From Dryocola sp051297175 (GTDB lineage Bacteria; Pseudomonadota; Gammaproteobacteria; Enterobacterales; Enterobacteriaceae), in contig NZ_JBINNY010000001.1 in assembly GCF_051297175.1 (NCBI RefSeq), positions 3,906,001 to 3,970,000 on the forward strand: DNA of 64,000 nt. Direction: 5' to 3'. Below the pieces are notes generated by a model. That model saw only the letters and a program-made list of their open reading frames with translations. It was not told the DNA's origin and did no database searches. This document shows positions 42,802 to 51,172 of the stretch, piece after piece; position 1 is the first letter of the stretch, and each line of letters begins with the position of its first letter. The position numbers and the translations under genes are program-made.

Positions 42802-44217
42802 TTACGGCAGTTCCATCGCCGCCTTCATGGTGTAGAACAAATCGGTTTGATCGGTCAGGCCAACGACGTTTGCCGCGTGCGGGCCGTAGGCCGCGATACG
42901 CAGCTGGGTGCCGGTATGCTCCTGCGATTCCCCTTCCGAGTTACCGTAGCTGATGACCATTACCGAGCCGTCTTTGGTGTTCAACGCCTGGGTCAGGCCC
43001 GGTGCCTTGGTATCCGGGGCGACGATTTGGCTGGAGTGGGCGTGGTCGGCGGTGACCACCACCAGCGTGTTGCCATCCTGACGGGCGAACTCCAGCGCTT
43101 TCTGTACCGCCTCGTCCAGATCGACGGTTTCACCAATCTGGCCGCAAGGGTTTGCCGCGTGGTCCTGCTTATCAATCGACGCGCCTTCCACCTGCAGGAA
43201 GAAGCCCTTCTCGTTGCCTTTGAGCAGCTCGATGGCTTTGTCCGTCATCTGGGCGAGCGTCGGCACGCTGGCATCGCGCTTCGGATTTGGCGTACAGGTT
43301 ACGGCAGGCTGGTCGATGTTGCCGTGATAACTGGCCTTCGGCCCTTCCCAGCGCACCGGCATATTGCCCGGCGCGAACATGCCAATCAGCGGTTTTTGCT
43401 GGTTGGCTTCGGTGATGGCCGCAAGGCCTGCGGCGTTATCCGCCCACTGGTAGCCGCGAATATCCGCCTGCTCGCGCAGCGTCTTGCCGTTCCATTCGCC
43501 TGCTTTCGCGGTTTCAGAGAAGGTTTTCGCCCCGCCGCCGAGCGTCACGTCTGCCCTTGCGTTCAGCAGCTGCTCGGTAATCGAGCCTTTGCCGCCGTTT
43601 TCCAACGCGTTGGCCGCGCACTGCTCGCTGGTGACCGTCGGGCCGTAGCATTTACGCGAGGTCACGTGGGATATCAGCGCCGCCGGGGTCGCATCCTGAA
43701 TTTCAGCGGTCGAAACGTTGCCGGTGGCTTTGCCCGCCGCTTTCGCCAGCTCAAGGATGGTGACGTGGTCCTTGCCGTTGACGTCCACGCCCAGCGCGCC
43801 GTTGTAGGTTTTCACGCCGGTGCTCCAGGCGGTGGCCGAGGCGGCAGAATCCGTCACGTAATCCGGCTTGTGGGATTTTTTATCCAGCGAGTAATGCGTG
43901 TACTGACCGGTAAGCGGCAGCGCGTCGATCCCTTTGAAGAAACCGCCCGCCCCTTCGGCATAGTTACGCGCGGCGGTAATTTCCGAATCGCCCATGCCGT
44001 CGCCGATCAGTAAAATGACGTTCTTCGCGGGCTTGTTGATTAACGAAGCGCGTAGCGCTTCTGTCCGATCGCTATTAATACGGCGCGCGCCGCCGGGCTG
44101 GGTGATATCCCCTTGAGCCGCACGCGTATCCAGAGGAGATGATATATTTTCTGCCAGCGCTGCCGGGCCGCTTAACAGCAAAGGGAATAAACTTATAATT
44201 ATGGCGCTCTGTTTCAC
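42802..44217 (-). CDS. phoA: PhoA alkaline phosphatase
   Basis: This 471-residue periplasmic enzyme has the same length as E. coli PhoA. A signal peptide ends around ALA. Metal and active-site motifs include IGDGMGDSE, the nucleophile Ser in DSAASATAW, EGASIDKQDHA, TADHAH and EHTG. It hydrolyses phosphomonoesters and releases phosphate. The start is GTG 44217, as in E. coli: GGAGA is well placed and the N-terminus becomes VKQSAI. An upstream ATG would add 17 unlike residues. A Pho box lies upstream. Confidence 0.96.
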   Translation of the reverse strand: MKQSAIIISLFPLLLSGPAALAENISSPLDTRAAQGDITQPGGARRINSDRTEALRASLINKPAKNVILLIGDGMGDSEITAARNYAEGAGGFFKGIDALPLTGQYTHYSLDKKSHKPDYVTDSAASATAWSTGVKTYNGALGVDVNGKDHVTILELAKAAGKATGNVSTAEIQDATPAALISHVTSRKCYGPTVTSEQCAANALENGGKGSITEQLLNARADVTLGGGAKTFSETAKAGEWNGKTLREQADIRGYQWADNAAGLAAITEANQQKPLIGMFAPGNMPVRWEGPKASYHGNIDQPAVTCTPNPKRDASVPTLAQMTDKAIELLKGNEKGFFLQVEGASIDKQDHAANPCGQIGETVDLDEAVQKALEFARQDGNTLVVVTADHAHSSQIVAPDTKAPGLTQALNTKDGSVMVISYGNSEGESQEHTGTQLRIAAYGPHAANVVGLTDQTDLFYTMKAAMELP

Positions 44218-44280
44218 TTTATTTCTCCGTGTAAAAACTACAGGCTTAAATAAAAACAGAGCAACCATATAAATATTGCG

Positions 44281-44297
44281 TGACAGAAAAATGACAG
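44281..44297 (-). promoter_or_regulatory. Pho box upstream of phoA
   Basis: The minus strand reads CTGTCATTTTTCTGTCA, two perfect CTGTCA half-sites in direct repeat. It lies 64-80 nt before the GTG start, as in the E. coli phoA promoter. It directly abuts the 3' end of iraP. Confidence 0.9.
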
Positions 44298-44307
44298 TTT
44301 AAAGGAT

Positions 44308-44568
44308 TCAGCTGCGGGGGTGTGTCAGCAGCTTCTCTAAATATTGCTGTAATAATTCAGTGTCATGGGGCGAGACTTCCTTCTTTGGCTGTGCATCGTG
44401 CATAGCCGCCTCGATACTGGTAATCAGAGCCTGTTGTTCACTCTTTTCCATACGGCGCAGCAAGGCGGTCACCACAATTTCCAGGGCTTCAATCTGTGCA
44501 ACAAACTCTTTCGACTCTTCTTCTTTTTCGGCGAGTTTAACCAGTAACTCAGCAATGAGGTTTTTCAT
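44308..44568 (-). CDS. iraP: IraP anti-adaptor (RpoS stabiliser)
   Basis: This 86-residue protein has the same length as E. coli IraP and starts MKNLIAELL. A helical core rich in Glu/Lys (about 10-60) and the C-terminal pattern DTELL...KLL.HPR are shared. IraP blocks RssB so that sigma-S is not delivered to ClpXP, linking phosphate starvation to the general stress response. The longer open frame (to 44679) adds 37 non-conserved residues and was not used. Confidence 0.92.
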   Translation of the reverse strand: MKNLIAELLVKLAEKEEESKEFVAQIEALEIVVTALLRRMEKSEQQALITSIEAAMHDAQPKKEVSPHDTELLQQYLEKLLTHPRS

Positions 44569-44798
44569 GGCGCATGTCCCTAAGGAGTTGAAGCCAGACG
44601 GTAACATTACGTTTTGAACATGCCTAGTGGGCGGCACGACTATTTTTATATGACAGTGAAATATTGTGCGAGACCGCAAAAAATACAGGACTATTTTTGC
44701 AAAATAACCACGCGCGCTGCGGTAATTATTCCATTTTTCTAATGACGAAGAATAATAACGTGAGTGAGCGTTTATTTAGACGCTGCTCGCAAACGCAA

Positions 44799-44829
44799 AT
44801 ACAAAAGCCGCGCTTATTTCCGCGCGGCC
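44799..44829 (-). terminator. terminator after the MdtG-like gene
   Basis: The minus strand reads GCCGCGCGG...GCGCGGC followed by TTTTGTATTT. It lies just after the stop of the MFS transporter gene. Confidence 0.8.
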
Positions 44830-44836
44830 CACAGGA

Positions 44837-46054
44837 TTAACGCTGTTGTTTTCGCTGTTCGTCTTTTTGACGCTTGCGCCGCAGGGCAACGCCCAGCTGC
44901 CAGACGTTTATCAGCACCACCAGGGCGGTGGCAACAAACACCCAGCGGAACCCGGCCATTGCGGAAACCCCTGCGCCCATCAGCGGCCCCACCACGTTGC
45001 CAAGATACATAAACGACTGGTTATAGCCGAATATTCGCCCGGTCACCTGGTCGCTTGAATATTTGACCAGCAGCGTCTGCACCGCGGGCAGCATCGCCCC
45101 GTCGGCAAAGCCCAGCAGGAAGCGCAGCACCGCAAGCTGCATTGGCGAGGTGACGAACGACATGGCGAAAAACAGCACCACGGCGAAGACAAGCGTCGCC
45201 ATTAAGACCCGCGCGGTGCCGATTCTGTCTCCCAGCTTGCCAAGCTTGGGCGCGGCGATGAGCGCGGAAATCCCTGGAACGGCGGCGATAAATCCGCTCA
45301 TGAAGGCAATATTCGAACTGTCGGGGGAAAGGTGTTTGATAAACAGCGCCAGAATCGGGCCGATCGAGCCGTTGCAAAGCTGGATCACAAGCGTGGTGAC
45401 AAACAGGCTCAGCATCAGCCACGGGTAGGGCAAGGTAGCGAATACCGCCTTGCCGGAGAGCCTTTCAGACTTGCTGATACGCGGCCGCACGCCTTCTTTT
45501 ATCAGCAGCAGCGTGACCGTAAAGCTCACCATCAGCAGGGCGGCGGTGACGAAAAAAACCATCCGCAGCCCGAGATGGTCGGCCATATAACCGCCCATCA
45601 GCGGGCCGACGATCACCCCGCTGATTTGCGCGGTGGAAAGCGTGCTGAGCGCCCAGCCGCTGCGCTCGCGCGGCACCTGCGAGGCCACCAGCGCCATGGC
45701 GTTCGGAATATAGCCGGAGGTCAGCCCCATAATGGCGCGCAGGATAAACAGCTGCCAGACGTTGGTGGCGAAGGCCTGAAGCAAAATCGCCACCGCCATG
45801 CCGAGGGAGGCGCGCAGCAGCATCAGCTTGCGGCCTTTGCGGTCGGCGAGGCTGCCCCACATCGGCGAAACGATGGCGGAAACCAGGAACGTCACGCTGA
45901 AGGTCAGCCCCGACCACATCGACAGCGCCTCGTGCGAGGTGACGCCAAGCTGCTCGACGTAGAGCGGCAGGAAGGGAAGAATTTGGCTGATGGCAAGCCC
46001 GGTAAAAAAGCAGCCGAACCACACCGAGATAATATTGACCTTCCAGGATTCCAT
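44837..46054 (-). CDS. MdtG-like multidrug efflux MFS transporter
   Basis: This 405-residue major facilitator has about 12 membrane helices. The family signature is between helices 2 and 3 (GSLADRKGRKLMLLR), with a repeat half-signature LGKLGDRIG later. It is similar to E. coli MdtG (408 aa), including PFLPLYVEQLGVT and LRFLLG.ADGA.LPAVQTLLV, but clearly diverged, so it could be a paralogue. It probably exports drugs by proton antiport. In E. coli no gene lies between iraP and ddlA; here this gene and an extensin-like gene do. Confidence 0.8.
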   Translation of the reverse strand: MESWKVNIISVWFGCFFTGLAISQILPFLPLYVEQLGVTSHEALSMWSGLTFSVTFLVSAIVSPMWGSLADRKGRKLMLLRASLGMAVAILLQAFATNVWQLFILRAIMGLTSGYIPNAMALVASQVPRERSGWALSTLSTAQISGVIVGPLMGGYMADHLGLRMVFFVTAALLMVSFTVTLLLIKEGVRPRISKSERLSGKAVFATLPYPWLMLSLFVTTLVIQLCNGSIGPILALFIKHLSPDSSNIAFMSGFIAAVPGISALIAAPKLGKLGDRIGTARVLMATLVFAVVLFFAMSFVTSPMQLAVLRFLLGFADGAMLPAVQTLLVKYSSDQVTGRIFGYNQSFMYLGNVVGPLMGAGVSAMAGFRWVFVATALVVLINVWQLGVALRRKRQKDEQRKQQR

Positions 46055-46126
46055 ACTTTTGCGCTTATTTATTAGAGTGATGATAATAACGTCTGCAATA
46101 ACCGAAGTTTATCATACAAATTTGCT

Positions 46127-46825
46127 TTATCGACACAGCCCGTAGCCGCGCATGCCGAGGTGAAAATGGTTGGCGTGGGCCGCGTTATAATCCGGGCCGA
46201 GCGAGTTGCCAAAGAACGGGCAGCCGCCGTCGAAAACGGCATGCAGGAATCCCCCGCCCTTGCCGGTGGCGTTCCACCCCTTCAGCACGCTCACCTGCTG
46301 CCCGTTGGCGAAGCCGAAGCCGCTGACGTCCAGCGCGTCTGCCGTGGCGTGTTCGCTGAGCCTTGCCCCCGGCCGGTTGTAAATATTGCGGCACGCGTAG
46401 CTGCCGAGGTGGTTAACCTGCGTCAACCGGCTGCCGAACTCCGCCTGCGCCAGCGGCACGGCGCGCTGATGGATAAACATCGTGCTGCTTAACGCCAGTG
46501 GACAGCTGGCGAGAAAGCTGCTGCTGAGCCGCACGTTGCCGAAGCTCTGCACCCGCACCACGTCGCTCAAAGGACAGTTTCCGGCCACGTTCGGTACGGT
46601 TCGAAAACTCAGCTGCCTGCGCTCTTCAGCCTGTTGCAAAAGTGCGAGGCAGGCCGCAGGATTGTTCACCATCTGGCGCAACTTGTAGCGCGTGACGAGC
46701 GTCGGCGGGTCGTCGATCGACAGCGGAGCAAATGGGTTGTACTGCGCGGGCAGGCGCTCGTAGAGCCAAAATCCCGCCAGCGCGGTCACGGTTAATCCCA
46801 GCAAAATTTTTACTCCTTTCGCCAT
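46127..46825 (-). CDS. extensin-like (DUF/LAS-type peptidase fold) protein
   Basis: This 232-residue protein has an N-terminal membrane anchor or signal (~5-22). The C-terminal extensin-like domain (~50-232) has the HxxxxxxD-type motif SEHATADALDVSGF and a final ANHFHLG, reminiscent of zinc-binding LAS/M15-type peptidoglycan peptidases. Five or more Cys residues (e.g. NCPLS, YACRN, GGCPF, GLC) suggest periplasmic disulfides. A role in cell-wall trimming is an inference. It is divergent from ddlA, a peptidoglycan precursor gene. Confidence 0.8.
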   Translation of the reverse strand: MAKGVKILLGLTVTALAGFWLYERLPAQYNPFAPLSIDDPPTLVTRYKLRQMVNNPAACLALLQQAEERRQLSFRTVPNVAGNCPLSDVVRVQSFGNVRLSSSFLASCPLALSSTMFIHQRAVPLAQAEFGSRLTQVNHLGSYACRNIYNRPGARLSEHATADALDVSGFGFANGQQVSVLKGWNATGKGGGFLHAVFDGGCPFFGNSLGPDYNAAHANHFHLGMRGYGLCR

Positions 46826-46958
46826 TCCCCGGCCCTTATTTGCTTAATGAATAATCAGTATAGAAGTCAGGGCGTTTTAAGCGGCAGGAAGCACATGAAT
46901 CCGCGTTATGAGCGTGGTATGTTGTCCGCCTTCGTAATGATTAAGGATGGGTTCGGGC

Positions 46959-48059
46959 ATGGCAAAACTGCGGGTTGGTATCGTGTTTGGTGGCAAATCG
47001 GCGGAACACGAGGTGTCGTTGCAGTCGGCAAAAAATATCGTCGACGCCATTGATAAATCGAAGTTTGACGTCGTGCTGCTGGGCATCGATAAACAGGGCC
47101 AGTGGCATATCAACGACGCCTCCAACTATCTGCTCAACGCGCAGAACCCGGCGCTTATCGCCCTGAACCGCTCCGAGAAAAACGTCGCTCTGGTGCCTGG
47201 GCAGACGCACAGCCAGCTGATCGAATCCAGCTCCGCCGAGCAGCTTGCGCAGATCGACGTGATTTTCCCTATCGTTCACGGCACGCTCGGCGAAGACGGT
47301 TCGCTACAGGGCATGCTGCGCGTGGCGAACCTGCCGTTCGTCGGCTCCGGCGTGCTGGGCTCGGCGGTGAGCATGGATAAAGACGTCACCAAACGCCTGC
47401 TGCGCGACGCCGGTCTGAACGTCGCACCGTTTATCACCCTCACCCGCGCTAACCGCGGCAAAATCAGCTTTGCGGAAGTGGAAAGCAGGCTCGGCCTGCC
47501 GCTGTTTATCAAACCGGCAAACCAGGGCTCGTCCGTGGGCGTAAGCAAGGTAAACAACGCGCAGCAGTATGAAACCGCCGTCGCGCTGGCCTTCGAATTC
47601 GATCATAAGGTCGTGGTAGAAACGGGCATTAAAGGCCGTGAAATCGAGTGTGCCGTGCTCGGCAACGATGACCCGCAGGCGAGCACCTGCGGCGAAGTGG
47701 TGGTCAACAGCGACTTCTACTCCTACGACACCAAATACATCGACGACAAAGGCGCGCAGGTTGTGGTGCCAGCGGCGCTGTCTGCGGAAATTAACGATAA
47801 GATCCGCGACATCGCCGTGCGCGCCTACCAGACGCTGGAATGCAGCGGCATGGCGCGCGTCGACGTGTTCCTGACCGAAGATGACGAAGTGATTATCAAC
47901 GAAATCAACACGCTGCCTGGCTTTACCAACATCAGCATGTATCCAAAACTATGGCAGGCGAGCGGCCTGGACTATCAGACGCTTATCACCCGCCTGATTG
48001 AGCTGGCGCTGGAACGCCACCGCGCAGACGGCGCGCTGAAAAGCTCCATCACCGCCTAA
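46959..48059 (+). CDS. ddlA: DdlA D-alanine--D-alanine ligase
   Basis: This 366-residue ATP-grasp ligase is close to E. coli DdlA (364 aa). It has the N-terminal signature IVFGGKSAEHEVSL, HGTLGEDGSLQG, KPANQGSSVGVSK in the ATP-binding region and the metal-binding NEINTLPGF. It joins two D-alanines for the peptidoglycan stem peptide in the cytoplasm. I chose ATG 46959 (MAKLRVG) to match E. coli and because AAGGA lies 11 nt upstream; a start 12 nt earlier is less likely. It is convergent with yaiZ. Confidence 0.96.
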   Translation: MAKLRVGIVFGGKSAEHEVSLQSAKNIVDAIDKSKFDVVLLGIDKQGQWHINDASNYLLNAQNPALIALNRSEKNVALVPGQTHSQLIESSSAEQLAQIDVIFPIVHGTLGEDGSLQGMLRVANLPFVGSGVLGSAVSMDKDVTKRLLRDAGLNVAPFITLTRANRGKISFAEVESRLGLPLFIKPANQGSSVGVSKVNNAQQYETAVALAFEFDHKVVVETGIKGREIECAVLGNDDPQASTCGEVVVNSDFYSYDTKYIDDKGAQVVVPAALSAEINDKIRDIAVRAYQTLECSGMARVDVFLTEDDEVIINEINTLPGFTNISMYPKLWQASGLDYQTLITRLIELALERHRADGALKSSITA

Positions 48060-48062
48060 GTA

Positions 48063-48296
48063 TTACTCTTTTGCCGCGCCCGGCTGCGCTTCAGGCTCCG
48101 GGCGACGGCGAATGACCAGCCCCGCAAGCCAGAAACAGATAACCCACGTCACCAGCCCCACCGCGTAGCTCTGCCAGCCCTCGGTTTTCAGGCCCAGCAG
48201 GCCAATCACCCCGTTCATGATGAATATCAGGCCGATCGCTACCGCATAGTAGTGCCAGTCGCGACGCATTTTTAAGCTCAGGGTTTTCGCAGTCAT
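48063..48296 (-). CDS. yaiZ: YaiZ (DUF2754) small membrane protein
   Basis: This 77-residue protein has two membrane helices (~16-34 and ~44-62) and conserved RRDWHYYA.AIGLIFI.NG. It is close to E. coli YaiZ (70 aa). Function is unknown. It lies 3 nt from the convergent ddlA stop. It is divergent from yaiY. Confidence 0.9.
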   Translation of the reverse strand: MTAKTLSLKMRRDWHYYAVAIGLIFIMNGVIGLLGLKTEGWQSYAVGLVTWVICFWLAGLVIRRRPEPEAQPGAAKE

Positions 48297-48565
48297 GTGT
48301 CATCCATCAGATGAATAGGTTTGGCGCATTGTCGCATAGCCTACGACGAGAAAGCGCACGTTAATCGCCCACGGCGGGCGATAATGTTACAAAAATTTCA
48401 TTTAAGTTACAGAAATGTGAGTTCCTGCAAAAAATAGCGATTCAGGACGATTCCACCTGCCAAATTACCAACAATCTGATATTGACAATGCTGATGACCT
48501 GCCACACTTCGCTTTAATCATCGGGCGAAAACCCGAGCGGCGTTAGGGTTCACTGGGAGGTCATG

Positions 48566-48895
48566 ATGGCTGAAATCACTCTGTCGAAACGCGTTGTCCC
48601 GGCAACGATCCCCGTTTCTGCGACGAAATCAGGTGGCGCAACCCTGAGCAATATCGCCTACGCGGTATTTATCCTGTTCTGCTTCTGGGTCGGTTCCCAG
48701 CTGCTCAACCTTGTGGTTCACGCCCCCGGCGTGCTGGAACATCTGGCACAGGGTAACGACGCAACGCGCCCGCGCATTGAAATGGGCCTCGCCGTCAGCA
48801 CGGTATTTGGGCTGGTGCCCTTCCTGCTAGGCTGCGCGCTGCTTGGCGTGATTGCCCTGGCGGTCAAATATCGTCACCGACACTACTACTATTAA
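48566..48895 (+). CDS. yaiY: YaiY (DUF2755) inner-membrane protein
   Basis: This 109-residue protein has two membrane helices (~28-48 and ~78-100) and the conserved core NIAYA.F.LFCFW.G.QLLNL. It is similar to E. coli YaiY (102 aa). Function is unknown. Two adjacent ATGs (48563 and 48566) compete. GGGAGG ends only 2 nt before the first, so I use the second, which gives MAEITLSK, like E. coli. It is divergent from yaiZ. Confidence 0.9.
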   Translation: MAEITLSKRVVPATIPVSATKSGGATLSNIAYAVFILFCFWVGSQLLNLVVHAPGVLEHLAQGNDATRPRIEMGLAVSTVFGLVPFLLGCALLGVIALAVKYRHRHYYY

Positions 48896-48901
48896 GATGG
48901 C

Positions 48902-48928
48902 GTCGGGTGGCGCTGCGCTTGCCCGACC
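48902..48928. repeat. REP-like palindrome after yaiY
   Basis: GTCGGGTGGCGC...GCGCTTGCCCGAC lies between convergent yaiY and the TolA-III-like lipoprotein gene. Confidence 0.7.
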
Positions 48929-48965
48929 TACAATTTTCTCGCCAGATTCCGCTACTTCCCCTGCA

Positions 48966-49346
48966 CTACGGTCTGAAATCCAGCGGCGCATTTTTGAAAA
49001 CCTGATAGACACCGTCATTTTTGGGCGCAGGGAACGTTGTTTCAGCTACGGCTTTCACTGCCGCCTGGCAAAGTGCGGGATCGCCGCCCGTCGCTTTAAC
49101 GTCTAGCAGCATACCGTCTGGTGCGAGCCTGATGTGAAGGTTGCAGGCCTTGCCTCGGTAGGCATCTATATTTGTAAAACTCTTCTCGACCGCCTTTTTT
49201 ACCAGGCTGGCATATTCGCTCAGCTCGGCTTCTGATGCCACATGTGGCGGGACAGGGCTGCTTGCGGCGAGCTGTTGGCCTGATTTGTGCGGGCTACAGG
49301 CGCTTAGCGCTAATGCAGATATAGCTATCATTATGAATTTTTTCAT
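48966..49346 (-). CDS. lipoprotein with a free-standing TolA domain III
   Basis: This 126-residue protein has a signal peptide with lipobox LSAC (Cys17), a short linker (~18-35), then a domain (~36-126). That domain matches the C-terminal domain of TolA closely (LHIRLAPDGMLLDVKATGGDPALCQAA, split here by KACN and ending VFKNAPLDF). The two domain Cys residues correspond to the TolA-III disulfide. TolA domain III binds TolB and Pal and is the target of filamentous-phage pIII and group A colicins. The inner-membrane helix and the long TolA helix are missing. Position +2 is Ser, so outer-membrane sorting is expected. It may be a decoy or a Tol-Pal accessory (inference). Confidence 0.85.
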   Translation of the reverse strand: MKKFIMIAISALALSACSPHKSGQQLAASSPVPPHVASEAELSEYASLVKKAVEKSFTNIDAYRGKACNLHIRLAPDGMLLDVKATGGDPALCQAAVKAVAETTFPAPKNDGVYQVFKNAPLDFRP

Positions 49347-49403
49347 TATTATTCTCTTACCGGCAAAGGCGAATTACAGATTATCGGCGACAACCCGGCC
49401 TGG

Positions 49404-49434
49404 TAGGGTGGATAAGCGCCAGCGCCATCCACCG
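49404..49434. repeat. REP-like palindrome before yaiW
   Basis: GTAGGGTGGATAAGCGCC...GCGCCATCCACC lies between the TolA-III-like gene and yaiW, which share a strand. It belongs to the window-wide family. Confidence 0.7.
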
Positions 49435-49448
49435 CTTATTCCCTCGTT

Positions 49449-50558
49449 TTACAGTTTCATGCACGCCGCGCGGCGGTCATCGACCCGTTTTGCAAACCAT
49501 GCGGTGGTGAGGCTGCGGGTGATTTTCGGGCTTTCCAGCGTAATGCCCGGCAGCATTTCTCGCGGCAGCTTCTTGCCGGTTTTCTTCTCCGCGATGGCGT
49601 AGACCTGCTCGTAGAGATCGGTTTTCTCGAAGTCGATGCTGTCGCCTTTTTGCAGCGCGCGGTGGATCTGGCTGTCGCTCATGTCCAGCCTGGCGGCGAG
49701 CTTGCGAACCGCCAGCTCGGTGCTGCCCGGCTTGTCCGTGTTGTAAAGAATCAGATCGCCGTCCAGCGCCAGCTTTGTGCCCGTCGCTTTGCTTACCGCG
49801 TTCTGGAAAGCGGCGTTGCGGCTCGCATACCAGCCGGCGTTAAAGTCCGCAAAGCGATACAGCGGCTGGGTGTAGTTCGCCGGGTAGTTCAGCAGATGGT
49901 ACGTCCCGAACCACAGCCCGCCGCGACGGGTAAAGACTTCCTGGCGCACCGTGCCTTCCATTTTCCACGGATAGCCGCCGGTGTGCTGTTCGGCAAAGGC
50001 GATGCTGACCTGCATCGGCCCGCCGGTATGCACCGGGTTAAGGCTGCCGAACAGCTTCTGCCCCATCGGCACCATGTCGATGAAATCGTCGAAAATCGCG
50101 CTCAGCTGCCCTTCGGTTTTGACGTTATCGAGCCGCTCGCTGTAGCTTTTGCCGTTCGGGGACTTGATAAGCAGCGCGGTGCGCACCAGGAACGACGGGA
50201 TGTGCATTTTTTCCGCCCGCCGGTCGATCTCTTTCCAGGCGATTTTATTGAGATTCGGCACCGCCGGGTCGGCCACGAGGTTGGACTCCTGCTGCGCCAC
50301 GGCCAGCACCGAACAGATGTTTTCTTCGCTTGGCGCGATGTCCTGACTCTTGAACGTCGTCGCGAGATCTTTGGCCCAGCTGCTGCGGTCTTTCTGGCTC
50401 GCCGGAAGCTTACGCTTCACCACCGTTTCGACATCCACCGGCTTGGCGGTTTCAGAAACCGGCGCGGTGGATTTGCTGGTACAGCCCGCAAGCCACATCA
50501 TGGCAAGAAAACTCAGGCAAACCGCCGGACGCGGCGCGCTGAAAATGTTGACCGTCAT
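49449..50558 (-). CDS. yaiW: YaiW (DUF1615) outer-membrane lipoprotein
   Basis: This 369-residue lipoprotein is close to E. coli YaiW (364 aa). A lipobox LAGC lies at about 23-26. The DUF1615 domain includes SVLAVAQQESN, AWKEIDRRAEKMHIP and RRGGLWFGTYHLLNYPANY, with some resemblance to lysozyme-like folds. In E. coli YaiW is surface-exposed, works with SbmA in peptide uptake and is co-transcribed with sbmA. Here a MarR-EmrAB operon separates the two genes, so yaiW must have its own promoter. Confidence 0.93.
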   Translation of the reverse strand: MTVNIFSAPRPAVCLSFLAMMWLAGCTSKSTAPVSETAKPVDVETVVKRKLPASQKDRSSWAKDLATTFKSQDIAPSEENICSVLAVAQQESNLVADPAVPNLNKIAWKEIDRRAEKMHIPSFLVRTALLIKSPNGKSYSERLDNVKTEGQLSAIFDDFIDMVPMGQKLFGSLNPVHTGGPMQVSIAFAEQHTGGYPWKMEGTVRQEVFTRRGGLWFGTYHLLNYPANYTQPLYRFADFNAGWYASRNAAFQNAVSKATGTKLALDGDLILYNTDKPGSTELAVRKLAARLDMSDSQIHRALQKGDSIDFEKTDLYEQVYAIAEKKTGKKLPREMLPGITLESPKITRSLTTAWFAKRVDDRRAACMKL

Positions 50559-50635
50559 AACATCCCTTTCCCTTAAAAATCAGACGCCCTAACCCTGCCA
50601 GTTTTTCACTCCGTGCGATAGCGGAAATTCCCTGA

Positions 50636-50664
50636 TTGACAAATAGATGCCTGGTCAGTAATTT
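50636..50664 (+). promoter_or_regulatory. promoter of the marR-emrAB-like operon
   Basis: A perfect -35 TTGACA (50636-50641), a 17-bp spacer and -10 TAATTT (50659-50664) lie upstream of the MarR gene. The -10 lies inside the left arm of the palindrome at 50648-50687, as expected for a self-repressed promoter. Confidence 0.75.
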
Positions 50665-50687
50665 CACTCGCAATTACTGACCAGGCA
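50648..50687. promoter_or_regulatory. perfect palindrome, likely MarR operator
   Basis: Two perfect 16-bp arms (TGCCTGGTCAGTAATT and its complement) flank an 8-bp centre. It overlaps the -10 and transcription start region and ends 6 nt before the MarR start. MarR dimers bind such palindromes; induction by a ligand would open the efflux operon. Confidence 0.8.
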
Positions 50688-50693
50688 AATATC

Positions 50694-51149
50694 ATGAGTA
50701 ACCATCCGGGTATTATCAACAGCAAGCTTCATCTCGGTCTGCTTATCCATCTGGCAAACCAGTTTAAAGACCAGCTTATCGGCCAATACTTCTCCGGCGC
50801 GGATATCACCGCTCCGCAGTTTAAGGTGCTGATTAGCATATATAAAGGTTTCACCAGCCCGGTTGAAATCAGTAAAAATCTGGTGATGGACGCCGGTGCC
50901 ATGAGCCGCATGGTGGACCGCATGGTGAAGCGCGAGCTGATCCTGCGCACCCCCAATCCGCAGGATAAACGCCAGGTGATTCTGGCGCTGACGGATAAAG
51001 GCCTGGCCATCTGCGATCGCTTTGAGAAAGAGGCGCTGACCTCGATAATCGGCGACCTCACCGTACGCCTCACCCCCGACGAATCCCGTTTGCTGGTACA
51101 GCTCATCGCAAAAATGCTGCCGGACGAGATCCTCGCTCCTCATCGCTAA
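50694..51149 (+). CDS. MarR-family regulator of an EmrAB-like pump
   Basis: This 151-residue winged-helix regulator has a helical dimerisation region at both ends and a DNA-binding core (VMDAGAMSRMVDRMVKRELI) followed by the wing with the conserved D-x-R (NPQDKRQVILALT). It is shorter than and distinct from E. coli EmrR/MprA (176 aa). It is the first gene of an operon with emrA-like and emrB-like genes and probably represses it through the upstream palindrome until a toxic compound binds. Confidence 0.87.
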   Translation: MSNHPGIINSKLHLGLLIHLANQFKDQLIGQYFSGADITAPQFKVLISIYKGFTSPVEISKNLVMDAGAMSRMVDRMVKRELILRTPNPQDKRQVILALTDKGLAICDRFEKEALTSIIGDLTVRLTPDESRLLVQLIAKMLPDEILAPHR

Positions 51150-51172
51150 GTCTTCATAAAGGTCGTCACAAG

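Noticed and set aside
42604..44013. Plus-strand open frame of 469 codons opposite psiF and phoA
   Set aside because: Shadow of phoA; the phoA frame has all catalytic motifs.
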